From Pampus argenteus (Eukaryota > Chordata > Actinopteri > Scombriformes > Stromateidae), in assembly GCA_036937835.1 (NCBI GenBank), contig CM072880.1, positions 19,674,001 through 19,738,000 on the forward strand: a DNA stretch of 64,000 nt. The letters are read 5' to 3'. Positions 24,377 through 54,181 of this stretch are shown here, piece by piece. The number at the start of each line of letters is the position of its first letter. Position 1 is the stretch's first letter. Under the pieces are notes generated by a model. It was not told the DNA's origin. It searched no databases and worked only from the letters and a program-made list of their open reading frames with translations. The translations under genes were made by a program, and so were the position numbers.

Positions 24377-27300
24377 TTACACTATTCTTCCAAGGAAAAT
24401 GGATTTGGGGTATTTATCCCTCAGACTGGACCACTGCACAAAGAAATAGTCTGATATGAGGTAGAGAATCTTCCCTGTGAGTGACAGCGTCTCCACACGG
24501 CAAATGCTTTCAACGTAAACTATCACGACTTTCTTCATTCCCAGAAGTCCAAGCAGGAGTCCCGCCATGCACAGGGGAACACAGGTCCCCGGGCCGTTAC
24601 ACAGCACCTGAAACAACACACACACACACACACACACAAAGTAAAGGGTGAGCACATTTCCAGGAAGTAATACATTAAACAAGCTACATAGAAAGCAGTA
24701 TCCAAGGCTTCATATCTCTGACAGAGTTCTTATCAGAATCATCTTTATTGTCATTGTATTTTGTACAACGAAAATTGAGGGATGCTCCTGCAGTGTCACC
24801 AATAATAATTATAAAATAATATTACAAAAGCAAAACACAACATAGAATATAACATAACACAGTACAGTGCAATTTAAAGAAAAACAGTGCAAAACGTAAT
24901 AAAGTGCAACCTTATCTACAGTACCAATAAAGTGACGAGGTGCTTAAAGATTAAAGGTGCTGGAGGGTAGGATGAGGTAGATTGTTGGTTGTTGGCAGAC
25001 TGTGGGCGACTCAACAGAATGTTTTTGATCCACCTGCAGATGAGGGAAGGGGATCTGTAGCTGTAGGAGTTTATTTAAAAGAATGTCCGGGATGATGGTG
25101 TTGAAAGCCGAGCTGAAGTCCACAAAGAGCATCCTCACATAGCTCTTCTTGTTCTCCAGGTGGCTCAACGCTGTGTGTAGGGTTAGGGCTATGGCATCCT
25201 CTGGTCTCAAACCTGGCAAAGAAGCTGTTCAGCTTCTCTGCGAGGTTGCTGCTGCTGCCGCTGGGGGATGTGGGAGCGGGGCGGCCCTTGTAGTTGGTTA
25301 GGGCCTGGATGCCTTTCCACATCCGATGCGGGTTGCTGTCCGTGAGGTATCCCTCCATTTTTCTCTTATAGGTGTCCTTGGCCTCCTCATGCCCCTCCTC
25401 AGGTCGGCCCTGGCGATGATGTACTGAGCTCTGTCCCGCGGCCTGAAGGCCGAGTTTCGAGCTCTGATCAGGGTCTGGACTTCACTTGTCATCCAGGGCT
25501 TCCTGTTTGGGAAGACCCAGATGCATTTTTCCTCTGTGACGTTATGTCATGTAGCAGGAACTTAATAAAGGAACAACTCAGGAAGACTTGTTACTTCATA
25601 AAATCAATATCACTAATTAGTGTGTGATTTGTGTTTCATCACAAATTCTATTTTTTCTTGTTATCTATGACTGTTGCTGCAGTTGTCTCCAGGTGCACTG
25701 TGTTGTCTCCAAACAACATAGGAGTGCATGGGAGAAATACAGACAGACGGATTTTCTATATTTTCGCGTTTTCTAGTTTGGAAATCACTGGTTTACAATT
25801 TAATACTTTTGCAGTCATGTGCCCATAGAAAAGCCTGAATAAAGATATTCAATCAATCATTGTATCAATCATTTAAAAATTGTTTTCATTAATCTTATTG
25901 TACATACAGAATGTTATAAGAAAAGTTAAATATAAATTATCAAAATTCACAAATTGCTAACTGCATCAAAACTAAACACAACACAACTTCAACACAAGTG
26001 ACAGTAGGGTAGCCGCTGCTATGCACAGCTACAACAGTGGCTCCCAGCCCACAAGTCTGCTAAGGTTCCTATGAGAAATGTAAAGGGGCCACAAGATGAA
26101 GTTAAGCTTAAGCCCTTTTACACCTACAGCGTTAGGTTTGGACTTTCAGTTTGATTTAAACCAAGATTACAGGTGTGAAACCTCCATTGGACCACAGTCT
26201 GGACCAAACAGCTAAAGCCTGCTCTGAAAAAAAGAGCTCGATCAAACTGAACTATGGTTTCTAGTGTGAAAATACTTTCATGCTTCTGACTTTTGGACCA
26301 ACCACAGGAATTTCAACTCATAAGAATGCTGCCACTTTCCAGGTATTTTCAGAGAGGATGAGAGGAAGAAGATATGAGAGAACAGGAAAACAATGCCGTA
26401 ATAATAATATTATAGAGTAGAGAGAGGCAACAAAAGGAATCTGTTCATTCATTTTTCTCCCTTAATTCAAACAGTGATAAAAGGCTACCCACTGAATTGA
26501 CGACACATGCCTGCCTGTCTACAAACCAATCAATGTCAGGTATAGGGAGACATAGCCCATGTAGGTGATGACAACAGGACTTTAGTGCACTTGCATAATT
26601 TTAATGTAAAACCAAAACTAACCATATAAAATGTATATAGTGTTACAAAAACATGAATCTTGGTTTGAACTTTCAGGTGTAAAATGACCTAAAATACTAT
26701 GTCATTTCTTGTGAAACACTGGATACTTTGAATCCTTTAATTGATACAGTCCAGGAAGAAAAACCATCCATATTGGCTGAACTGCTCACAGCTTATGTCC
26801 ACAACCTGCGAAAAGGAGTCACTGAGGGAGTTAAGGAGTTTAGTTTGGTTTAACAGGAAACCAGACAGAGCTGCTGTGGCGTCTGGAGAAGTCATCATCT
26901 GCCATAACCTGGCGTCTTTAGAGCCCAGAGTCTTGAAAACTGAATTTTATAAAGGAATAGGGAAATTCCTCTTTTAGAAGGGTTAGATTATTGTTTGTGT
27001 TATTCCATTTACAGTATTAATGAGTACATGTATTCCATTTCACAGTTCAATTGTTTCCTGTTTAATTTATAGAGGACTCCCTTTAATTAAATACATAGTA
27101 GCAGTGTTCCTGTCCAAATCACCGAGGAGCATTCAGCTGGCCAGTGACATATAGCTGTTAAGCACACCAGTTCACTTCTTCACTGTGGTTTACACTGTTG
27201 AAATTCTGCTGGCTTCAGTTGTCTAAATACAATCTGCTTCCCAGCAGTTGCACCAGTAAAATCCACTTATGACAGAATGACTAGCAAGCTCATGAGAGTG

Positions 27301-30300
27301 GCCGATGGGTTATGACTGTTCTTCAGCCCTGCTGCAGTCATAAGCCTGGCTAGAACATTCCTGGCATGACTGTCCTGACACTAAGTCCCTGGCTTTGTTT
27401 CCAACCAGCCACCAATAACCAGAGGATTCAGCTGGACAGCCCTGCTGACATCCCATCTGGAATCTGTTCTCTCTGCTTTCAACAGAGCAGGGGCAAGCTG
27501 CATGATCTGAACTTTATCACAAGTAATAAGATGACAGAATTTTATGTCCCTGATAAAGTGCAGGTTGTTTGTAGGGCTAAAATAAGAAATGGTAGAAATT
27601 TAGTACCTGGTTCAGTCATGGATTCAGATTATTTATGTCACTCAAGTTAGAATCTTACTACGATACTCAAACATTATCTCAAATGTAGACACTAAGATAG
27701 AGGTGAGTTGTAACTCATATTCCAGTTTAGCCATGTTGATGACAAATATGTTTATATATCTTTTAAACATGGTATATTGAATTGTTGGATACTAAGGTGT
27801 TACTCTGATGATCAGAATATTACAAAAAACACATTTTCTCTCCTTCAATTAGTGGTATCCATCTATGCAGATAGTTTTGGTTTTATTTGTCCAGGTTGGA
27901 CATATCCATCTGAGTATTATGAGTTGAGTTGTTGCTGCTCACAGCAATGGACATTTATATTTAAGATTTTCAACAGCAATATCTTTCCAGAATCAGTGTC
28001 TGTTTCTCTGTGTTGCATGTCATCCATAGAACACAGTCCAGTATTGTCACAGAGACTATTCCTTTAGTACGGGGGTCGGCAACCCGCGGCTCCAGAGCTG
28101 AATGTGGCTCTTTAGCACACCCCTAGTGGCTCCCTGGAGTTTTTTCAAAAATGTGTGAAAATGGAAAAAGAATTAATTTTTTGTTGTTTTAATATGGTTT
28201 CTTTATGGGGAAGACACCTACCTTACATCTATGTAATAAATACCGAATTTTAGAATTGCGTGAAATAGCAGAATTGCATCATGACCTGCGTCACACGGTG
28301 CAGCATGGTGACAGGCGAGTGGCTGTTGTAAACAAACGGGGGTGTGATGGGTCAAGCTGTCCAGTGATGTCCGAAAAAAGAAGTCACATTGAACACAATC
28401 CCGTCATAGGCGCATATTTAGTAACAAAGTGGCTGTTTTTATGAACGGATTTCAGATTTTTGCCTGTGTTTTATCACTCAGGTTCGAGGATGTATTGTGC
28501 ATCTGTTGCTGAGATAAGAGGGGGACAGAGAAGAGGATAATGCACAGAAATCGAACTTTAACTGTCTTATTTTAATTTTATTCATTTCAGCTGTTCTACT
28601 GTGTTGTATTTTTTAAGCAAGCTGCCTTTTAATTGCAGGCTGTTTTATTACTCGTTTGCGATTGTAGCCTATTTATTTGTGTCTGACGCCGCGTAAGGGG
28701 GAGAATTAAAAAGGATTGTTTTATTCATTTTACTCATTTGCACTGACTTAGGCTACTTAACTTTTTCTGCATTTGCAGAAAACTAAAGAAAATAGGATAA
28801 TGCACAGAAACTGAAATTAAACTGGCTTATTTTCATTTTATATAGCCTACTTACCTTTTCAAAAAGCTGCCGTTTTATTTTTATAATTTCAGGCTGCGTT
28901 TTAACTGCAGGCTGCGTGTTATTACACTCTGTTGCCCAGATAAGGGGGAAAGAGAAGAGTTGTATTGTTATTGAGGTTTGAAGAGGACATTTCATTTCCA
29001 TACTAAAGTCTGAAATTACAGGAGGCCTATAATGCACATCCCATTGTGTTTTTTTCTGGAATCCTCAAAATAAAAAATGACACCAAAAATCTGTTTTCTG
29101 TTTCTTGTATTTCTATAATTTAATCATTGCAACAAAACATAAACCAATTTCGTTGCATCCCATGTTTACATGTGTTGTAATGACAAATAAAAATCCTTGA
29201 ATAAAACATTAATATTATTATGGAAGTTAAACTTGAAGCACCAAATATCGTACAGCAGCGTAGTCACGTGGTGCATCATTCTCCCCAGCATGCGCTGCAG
29301 GTAAAATAAACATTTAATCATGAAAGCTCATTTTGTGTTTGTAGCCTACTTGAAAAGATTAGAGAGGCCTGTAATTGTCAACATGGGTAAACCTCAACCA
29401 TGAGAGGCAGAATGTGGAAAAAAACCCCAGAAAATCACATTGTTTGATTTTTAAAGAATTTATTTCCAAATTAGATTGGAAAATAAGTATTTGGTCACCT
29501 ACAAACAAGCAAGATTTCTGGCTGTCAAAGAGGTCTAACTTCTTCTAACGAGGTCTAACGAGGCTCCACTCATTACCTGTATTAATGGCACCTGTTTTAA
29601 CTCATTATCGGTATAAAAGACACCTGTCCACAACCTCAGTCAGTCACACTCCAAACTCCACTATGGCCAAGACCAAAGAGCTGTCGAAGGACACCAGAGA
29701 CAAAATTGTAGACGTGCACCAGGCTGGGAAGACTGAATCTGAATCTGCAATAGGTAAAACGCTTGGTGTAAAGAAATCAACTGTGGGAGCAATTATTAGA
29801 AAATGGAAGACATACAAGACCACTGATAATCTCCCTAGATCTGGGGCTCCATGCAAGATCTCACCCCGTGGCGTCAAAATGATAACAAGAACGGTGAGCA
29901 AAAATCCCAGAACCACACGGGGGGACCTAGTGAATGACCTACAGAGAGCTGGGACCACAGTAACAAAGGCTACTATCAGTAACACAATGCGCCACCAGGG
30001 ACTCAAATCCTGCACTGCCAGTGTCCCCCTGCTGAAGCCAGTACACGTCCAGGCCCGTCTGCGGTTCGCTAGAGAGCATTTGGATGATCCAGAAGAGGAC
30101 TGGGAGAATGTGTTATGGTCAGATGAAACCAAAATAGAACTTTTTGGTAGAAACACAGGTTGTCGTGTTTGGAGGAGAAAGAATACTGAATTGCATCAGA
30201 AGAACACCACACCCACTGTGAAGCATGGGGGTGGAAACATCATGCTTTGGGGCTGTTTTTCTGCAAAGGGACCAGGACGACTGATCTGTGTAAAGGAAAA

Positions 30301-33300
30301 AATGAATGGGGCCATGTATCGAAAGTGAAAATCTCCTTCCATCAGCAAGGGCATTGAAGATGAGACTTGGCTGGGTCTTTCAGCATGACAATGATCCCAA
30401 ACACACAGCCAGGGCAACAAAGGAGTGGCTTCGTAAGAAGCATTTCAAGGTCCTGGAGTGGCCTAGCCAGTCTCCAGATCTCAACCGCATAGAAAATCTG
30501 TGGAGGGAGTTGAAAGTCCATGTTGCCCAACGACAGCCCTAAAACATCACTGCTCTAGAGGAGATCTGCATGGAGGAATGGGCCAAAATACCAGCAACAG
30601 TGTGTGAAAAGCTTGTGAAGAGTTACAGAAAACGTTTGGCCTCCGTTATTGCCAACAAAGGGTACATAACAAAGTATTGAGATGAACTTTTGGTATTGAC
30701 CAAATACTTATTTTCCACCATGATTTGCAAATAAATTCTTTAAAAAAAAACAATGTGATTTTCTGTTTTTTTTTTCCACATTCTGTCTCTCATGGTTGAG
30801 GTTTACCCATGTTGACAATTACAGACCTCTCTAATCTTTTCAAGTGGGAGAACTTGCACAATTGGTGGTTGACTAAATACTTATTTGCCCCACTGTATAG
30901 CTAATATACTGACAGCCTATGTTGCCTTCATATTAGGTTTATATAAAGCTTTAAAAATTTTTGCGGCTCCAGACAGGTATAGTTTTTGGGGGTTTTTTTG
31001 GGCCAATATGGCTCTTCAGTAGAATGCTGTTAATATAAAAAAAACTGTTGACAGTGAGAGTTAAGCACAGTTTTTATGGAACTTACGTGGGAAAAGAAAA
31101 ATGATAAAGTACAACATTAATCAGTTGAACCGACAAGGGGACATGGGATGGACATGTAGGAAGAGAAAACGTTACTAACCTCAGAAGGAGCAGGTGAGCC
31201 AAAGTGGCGAACATAATGCAGCGACAGTGACTGTGGTGAACACAGGAGAACTGTGACAAAGTGGAATATGGTGTTGATGCCTGTGCTGGATTCAGCGGGT
31301 CATCTCCACTCACACTATCTCTCAGGTGTTTGTCTTGATCGATTGCTGCTTTGCACAGCTGCCTAACACAAATAGCTGCCTGTAACTGTGTCATTTCTGC
31401 CTTTATTCTATCTGGCAGCTGCTGAACCCTTCCAGTTACACTCTTTGTTTGAGACTCTATTTAAACAAACAATACGATACAGCATGAACCTTATCTGTAT
31501 CAGTGAGAAGGTGAACAAAGTGGTTCAATTTTCTTGTTCCATTAATCTCAGCTTGTTTCTATGAACCTTTATGTCAGGTTTACCTAAACCACACATGAAT
31601 ATTACATACGATCAAAAGTCTGGAACAATATCACCATAACACATCAACATTTATAAATGACAATAATTTGGTTATAGTTCAATAATAATACAAAACAAAT
31701 TCAACAATGCCCAACCTTTAACTGACACAGTCAACAAGACAATCCTTGTGTTCGTTATCAACATTTTTCACATCCATGTTTATTTTCCTGCAGCCTTCTT
31801 CTTCTTCACTTTGTCGGCACATCCCTATGTTTCTTGGTGCATTACAGCTGCTAACTATTAGCAAAACAACCTGAAACTGCAGGCAGGATGTGAATCACGC
31901 CGCCCGCATGCACAAACCTGAGACCCACTCATAAAAACACTGCTCCATAGTGCTACTAGTGATCTAAAACTCCACAGGGTACCTTTGAGTACATTTCATT
32001 TGAAATGACTATATCACTATTTATATTGCAAGGTAATGGATCATTTTATCTATGTTGCCCACTCTGAGGTATGACCCCACTGGGGCTAGGTTGTTGCTTT
32101 TGGTACATGAAGATATGAGCATGGACAGAGAATATCACATGGTGTGTTTATAGTGTAGCACATCTACAAACTGCATCTACAGGTGAGACCTAACAATCCC
32201 ATTCACCATTTCTTCATGGGAGACAACAGATAAACCATCCAGACACATGAAATGTGCCACAGAGGTGGACATATCACAGCAGCTTTAATCTCAAAGCTGT
32301 CTGATTGTCTGACAGCTACATGACCTGTTGGACCTGTTGCATCTAGTGACGTCACTTCATCTCATCCGTGAAGTTATGTGAACAGAGGCGTCTGCATAGT
32401 TTTGTGCTTTTCTATCTCCTCTACATGTTTTTGACACTATTGCACCACATACAATTGTATTTCTATGAGCATTTGTATTCTTCCTTGTCCTTTTGAATGG
32501 AATAATAAACACTATTCTGCACTCATTACATTTGCTTGATCTTGGAATGAGAATGTCTTTTGAGAAGAATATATTATTAAAGTGTTTATTCATAGTCTTT
32601 GTTTTTAATTTTGTGATTAACAGTATTTTTCTTTTTTTCCCCCATCTGGGTGGTGCGCTGCTGCTTACAATTGCCCTTACTGGGATAACTAAATGTGTAC
32701 TGAACTGAATTGAACAGAAGCTAAAAAGTCAATACTGTGTTATCTGCACATGCACCAAATTACTGCAGGGCAAAGTGGAATGAGTTAGTGCTCTTCTGGA
32801 TGAATCAGACTTTAAAAGAACACTCTGGTGATTTAATATTGGACTTCAATGTATTCGGGGAACTGACTAGAATGAATACAACTTGTATGGGTCAATATCC
32901 AATGCCCTTTCTGCAAATATGTAGAGAAACAACTACTCACCATGTCAGGTCTGAGTCTGAAGACCAGAGGGAGGGAGTAGCACAGAGCGCTCAGGGTGCT
33001 GAGTACAGACGAGCTCCATGACTGATGCACCTCCCGGCTCCGTGGGATTCGATGGATGGTGAACTGGCAAACGGTGGAACATGTCTATTACACACAAATC
33101 ACTGTAAGTGTCAGTTAATTATGTTCCATGGAGATCTCACTGACACATCTTCAGTTCAGACATATAAATACAGCAAATGCTCAGCGCTACAATTCCATAT
33201 TATATACTTATTATAACAACAGGCGGTTGGTATATAGAGGCACTTTGTAAAGTATGTAAGTAGGAACTTTCCTGCATTGTATATATGGGAATGTACCTCC

Positions 33301-34649
33301 GTGTACCCCCACTGTAGGAAGGATTATCTGGACTATGTTTGTTACAAAGGTCTCCCACTTTTGCATTTTTTATATTTTCATTGATTTTATTATCATCATC
33401 ATCTTTTTTATTGTATGTTATTTCTAAAACAATTGTTCTCAAAATATAAATTCCTATGAAATGTGAGTAATATAGAGGACAATTGAATGATGACATTCAA
33501 ACAAGTAACAAAGGAGCACTTCTGGTGTGTTATACTCTTACCTCAAATGAGTCAAGGGTACCAGTCACAAGAGAGAAGCATAGATAAAGGGTACTCCTGC
33601 CACCTGCTGGCAAATATTAAGACACCCTACACAGAATCTCATTCATTTCATTAGCCTATAGAGTTATTATTTAGCCACAGACATCTGTGTACCTGTGAGT
33701 CAGAGTGTTGTTTCGAGCTCTCAAAGGTGCAGATTTTCTCCTCACTCATCCTGTCTGTGTCAGCGATAACATAGTGTCGAGGTGTGTAGGCTGCAGACAG
33801 GCTTTCCATCAGTCGCAGGATCTCTGTAGTGTGACCACCTGAAAACACACCAGACTCACTGACAGCTATATATACTGGCACAGATTTCTAATTCCTGTCT
33901 ACATCACTGATATCTCAGCTTCTATTATTAACTTATTATAGGCTTTTTGTTTGCAGAAAATAATCAGATGTACGACTTATATTTTTAAAAATTGCAATTA
34001 TGGCACATTATGGCAAAATCATCCCAACATCAGTGTTGAACCTGACTGATGCTCATGTGTCTGAAAGTCGCTGCAGCCAGGTTCCATCTGCGAACTGATC
34101 ATTCAAGTATCAATAACATGCAGTCTGGTTTATTTCAAGACTGACATTAATGATCACTTAAATGCTTGCTTGCCACAGTGGCCAAAGAGAACATATGCAA
34201 ACACTAAGTTAATGTAATTATTATGAATTTCTTTAAAAAGTCCCATCCCGACCCCTAGCCTCAGTGTTTTGGTACAGTCCAGTAGAACAGCTATTGTTAG
34301 CGTGGAAGCTAAGGAAGTCAGCTAATGGCACAACTTGGCAAATATCTTCTTGTCGGCCCGCGTATTCTAGAACTAGAAATAAAGTCTCGTAAACGGAAAA
34401 GGTCACTATGTAGCCATAAGAACATAAGCGTGCTGTCAGTTAAGCTTCATTACAGCAGAGAAGAGAACATATCAGAAGCAGCCCGCCGCGGTTAATAACG
34501 GTACCTGATCCTGCAACGACAAGAGCAGCCACCGGACCTTCGGCTCCAGGTTTATGGTTTGATCCAGTCTTCACCACAATATGTAACCGCATAATAAACA
34601 AGAAACATATCAGTAACACAGCGACCACCGCTCCTTCGAGGAACGTCAT
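24377..34649 (-). CDS. alg14: UDP-N-acetylglucosamine transferase subunit ALG14 (four exons)
   Basis: Coding exons are 34649-34505, 33838-33693, 33063-32941 and 24607-24377, in phases that join into 214 codons; human ALG14 has 216 residues. Splice sites are GTACCG, GTACAC and GTGAGT donors and ...CAG acceptors. The start gives MTFLEGAVVAVLLICFLF, a hydrophobic membrane anchor. The nucleotide-sugar-type loop AGSGGHTTEILRL spans exons 1-2, followed by PRHYVIADTDRMSEEK, IHRIPRSREVHQSW in exon 3 and CNGPGTCVP, VYVESICRVETLS and the C-terminal LGRIV in exon 4. In the ER membrane, ALG14 anchors catalytic ALG13 on the cytosolic face, and together they add the second GlcNAc to the dolichol-linked oligosaccharide. 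All exons are intact. Intron 3 (8.3 kb) contains a LINE remnant and a Tc1-in-hAT nest. The gene is transcribed away from steap2. Confidence 0.95.
24615..24638. repeat. (CA)12 next to alg14 exon 4 acceptor
   Basis: In transcript orientation the TG repeat ends directly before TTGTTTCAG, the acceptor of the last alg14 exon, so it occupies the usual polypyrimidine tract position. Confidence 0.92.
24731..25530 (-). mobile_element. Rex1-like LINE remnant in alg14 intron 3
   Basis: On the minus strand, pieces of the linker (MTSEVQTLIRARNSAFR), the segment LTDSNPHRMWKGIQALTNYK and RT motif A (VDFSSAFNTIIP) can be read in different frames. They are followed by a 3' UTR ending near 24731 in the tail-like TGACAATAAAGATGATTCTG. 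Part of the RT upstream of motif A and the whole catalytic centre are deleted. It lies in sense orientation with alg14. Confidence 0.75.
25531..28069. other. alg14 intron 3, no recognised feature
   Basis: AT-rich sequence. Open frames at 26741-26977 and 27366-27650 match no family I know. No alg14 exon is expected here, because exons 3 and 4 join in phase. Confidence 0.45.
29350..30902 (+). mobile_element. Tc1-like transposon with truncated left terminal repeat
   Basis: The right terminal repeat ends TATTTGCCCCACTGTATA at about 30898. It can be followed inward through CCACCAATTGTGCAAGTTC (as its reverse complement) to CTTGAAAAGATTAGAGAGGC. The left copy starts only at that inner motif (about 29350) and lacks the outer 50 or so bases. 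It is inserted in the hAT-like element. Confidence 0.82.
29663..30680 (+). pseudogene. Tc1-like transposase (frameshift and nonsense mutation)
   Basis: The start MAKTKELSKDTR at 29663 opens the N-terminal helix-turn-helix DNA-binding region (IVDVHQAGK ... GVKKSTVGAIIRKW). The catalytic triad is all visible: Asp in LWSDETK, Asp in QHDNDPKHTA and Glu in SPDLNRIENLW, giving the DD34E arrangement of Tc1 enzymes. The frame is broken by a small deletion near 30320 and by a TAA at 30541-30543. Coding similarity resumes afterwards as NITALEEICMEEWAK and ends at TGA 30678-30680. It sits on the strand opposite to alg14. Confidence 0.88.
31031..32940. other. alg14 intron 3, 5' part, no recognised feature
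   Basis: No repeat or gene recognised. I considered 31190-31290 as a candidate alg14 exon and rejected it after the true exon 3 was found at 32941-33063. Confidence 0.45.
33064..34504 (-). other. alg14 introns 1 and 2 (excluding exon 2 at 33693-33838)
   Basis: Intron 2 is 33692-33064 and intron 1 is 34504-33839. Both are AT-rich and I see nothing else in them. Confidence 0.8.
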
Positions 34650-35569
34650 ACTGACTACGGCAGCTCTGTGGAACCAAATCGAATACGTAGGCGAGAATCG
34701 CGTTAGCCTCCCCCTGGGTTTGGACTGTCAGGCACACCTTCCATAAATCCCCCTTCTGTCACCAGCCTTGATGGAGGGTAACAGGTGATTTGTTTAATAT
34801 CCACTTGTCTGTTGCTTATTCGCTACACATACACAGCAAACTAAATGATTCTATTTGCAAGTGTTGCTGCTGCCACATCGCCCGTGGCATAGAAAGTGTG
34901 GGTGATTTATGTGAGGACGTGATATCAATATATCCGTAAACACTAAAAGTAGTGACGTCACTTTTGGTAAAAAAAACAAAAAAAAACAGCCTTAATTTTC
35001 AACCATTTCATACAAGTAAGTTAGGGAAGCCTGAAAGGCCTCGCGCAGGGCAAACACACTCAAAGATAAAATGGAGCAGTGTGTATTTGGATAGAGACTT
35101 TTATTCTGTCTGCACACCAGATCATCAGGCTTGAATGAACCTATGAGGTGTTGCCTTTTAGCTGCAGGGACGTTTCACGGTCTGTGTCGTTCACAATCTG
35201 CGTGGAAATCTTAACACTTTTTATACTGTGGTTCCACAGGTTCTCAACAAAGGTCCAGGAACGTTGTTACAGTTATCCATGTATTTTATAGGGGGGGAAA
35301 AGTACTATAGAGATACGTGTTTACGTACGATACGTGATACTACGTGTTTTTGGTTCAATCTATACAATCGATAATACTTGGTTTGGGGTATATAGATGCC
35401 ACCTAAAATATACCAAGATATTCATCTTCCACATGTAGGAACAGGTTATTTGTCGAATTATATGTTACTTTTAAAGTGAATATGTAAATTAAATGGTCTG
35501 AGTTTCTTTGTAAATGTAATCTAATAGGAGATGTGAAATATAGTGCAAGATGTTTTCAAACGGAAGCTG
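34650..35569. promoter_or_regulatory. Shared upstream region of alg14 and steap2
   Basis: The two genes are divergent here. Sequence just above the alg14 ATG (34650-34900) is rich in CpG, and a second CpG-rich patch lies at 35570-35940. I see no TATA box that I would assign. It may act as one bidirectional promoter or as two separate ones. Confidence 0.4.
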
Positions 35570-35690
35570 ATGTGTTCGATCTTTGCCGCAGTACGTGAAC
35601 ACAGCGGAGGCTGAGTAGAGCAGGATGGGCAGCTAGCAGCAGCTCTGCATCTCTGCGTTCACAGCAGCATTCCTGAGAAGCTCGATGACA
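35570..35690 (+). other. steap2: Possible steap2 non-coding first exon
   Basis: A CpG-rich segment ending in GATGACAG|GTGGGTAAC, a good donor, upstream of the coding exon whose acceptor is TTCCCCTTTAG at 37065. Mammalian STEAP2 also has non-coding 5' exons. This is inference from composition and the donor only. Confidence 0.3.
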
Positions 35691-37065
35691 GGTGGGTAAC
35701 ATACCGTCACAGTCACGCAGTGAGTGGGGTTCATCTCTCAACCGTGTGTGTTGTCTTCAGTTTGACATGCAGCGTTTGTGCTTCGCTATGCGGCCGTGCT
35801 GCAGCGCTACAGGTGTACACTGCGCTCACAGCCGCGTCCTTCACATGATCACTGTCTCTGCAGGCAGAAGGTCATTAGAGGATGCCGCTTCTCCCGGAGG
35901 AAGATGTCCTCTCGTCGGCTGAACGCAGCCGAGTACCGTACGATGGAGAGCTAGGACAGGCACGAATAACCGAACAAGACAATCAAATGGCAAGGAGCCT
36001 GTCGTTATGTGGTGTTCTACGATAACTGACAGTATAGTTCTTTATATTGAGAATTGCAGGTCATTTCATTTGACACCATCCACAGTGGGATCCACAATCA
36101 CACGAAAATACAAATTCAATTTTTATTGCAGTCAAACACTATTTTGGAGTATGTCTGTTTCAGCACTGCTTTGTAATAAATCACTATAGAAATTAAATTA
36201 GGTTGTAACTAATGGAATTATTAACAGTTAATACTTTTGGTTCAGAGATCAGTTATAAGTTATGAATAATAACAGATAATGTGTTGTGAAAAAATGGTTG
36301 TTGAGTTATTAATAAAGTCAAGGAATTATCCATTATTCTCATTTTATAATATGCCATCAGAAATAAAGTTAGTGAGTCTTCTTACAGTACTGCACCTAAA
36401 GTAATTGTTAATAAAGGTGTTTAGTGACAAAGTGCTGTCAAAAAACATCTCTGAAGTGTTTTACTGTATTACTGCAAACATTAAGTGAAGCAGAGTTAAA
36501 CATTAGTCAGACTGAAGCAGCAGAGGCTGAGATAGTTTTATCATCATCATCAGGGTTATTTTCTTGACAAACCTCCTCCAGCCACAGCAGACTGAGCCAC
36601 AGAAGACATAGCATATCCACAATAATACTGTATTTATTCATGTTTATATCACTGTTACATATTTATATTTATACTGCTAAACTTCTGGATAGACTACATT
36701 TCATTTCTGTGTACTTGTGACATGTACAATGACAATAAAGTTGAATTCTATTCTATTCTATTACACAGGCTGAAAGGTTGTAGACTCCTCATGAGGAGTA
36801 ATCTGATCTCCATGTGTAGTGGAATCCCCCTTTACTGTAACAGCAAAACCAGACTTTGTGAGTTTCTATAGAATGCAGTGTTCCTTTTAATTTGTGGGAA
36901 TTCTCCTTATATTTAACATGCTTGTAAAAGTGTGAATTCAAACTTTGAGTGCAGGTTTGATGTTGTATTTCTAAGTCTATGTCTTTTATAATATGTAGGA
37001 GCGCAAGAACCCAAAAAACAAATTAAAAGTGATTTTTAATGAATTAATGAATTCTTCCCCTTTAG
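35691..37065 (+). other. Probable steap2 5' intron with a LINE tail
   Basis: No coding sequence recognised. A plus-strand LINE 3' tail lies at about 36605-36763 and ends GTACAATGACAATAAAGTTG followed by three ATTCT units, similar to Rex1-type tails. Confidence 0.5.
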
Positions 37066-37127
37066 ATAGACCCACTGAAATCCTCCTGAACAGAAAACCC
37101 CAGAAGAAGAAGTGACAGGGAGGAAGG

Positions 37128-54181
<17,054 letters not shown>

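Larger units (their letters stand above)
28070..31030 (+). mobile_element. hAT-like DNA transposon, interrupted by a Tc1-like element
   Basis: The left end reads GGGGTCGGCAACCCGCGGCT and then GAATGTGGCTCTTTAGC, a form common at hAT element ends. The right end (30961-31027) has the matching subterminal GCGGCTCCAGACAGG, a T/G-rich run and CCAATATGGCTCTTCAG, but the outermost repeat is lost. No transposase is recognisable, so it appears non-autonomous. The interior contains an imperfect direct duplication (28511-28650 and 28790-28960). A Tc1-like element occupies 29350-30902. Confidence 0.62.

Noticed and set aside
31190..31290. Candidate alg14 exon 3 (minus strand)
   Set aside because: A short stretch looked vaguely similar, but it has stops. 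The real exon with RIPRSREVHQSW and correct splice phases is at 32941-33063.
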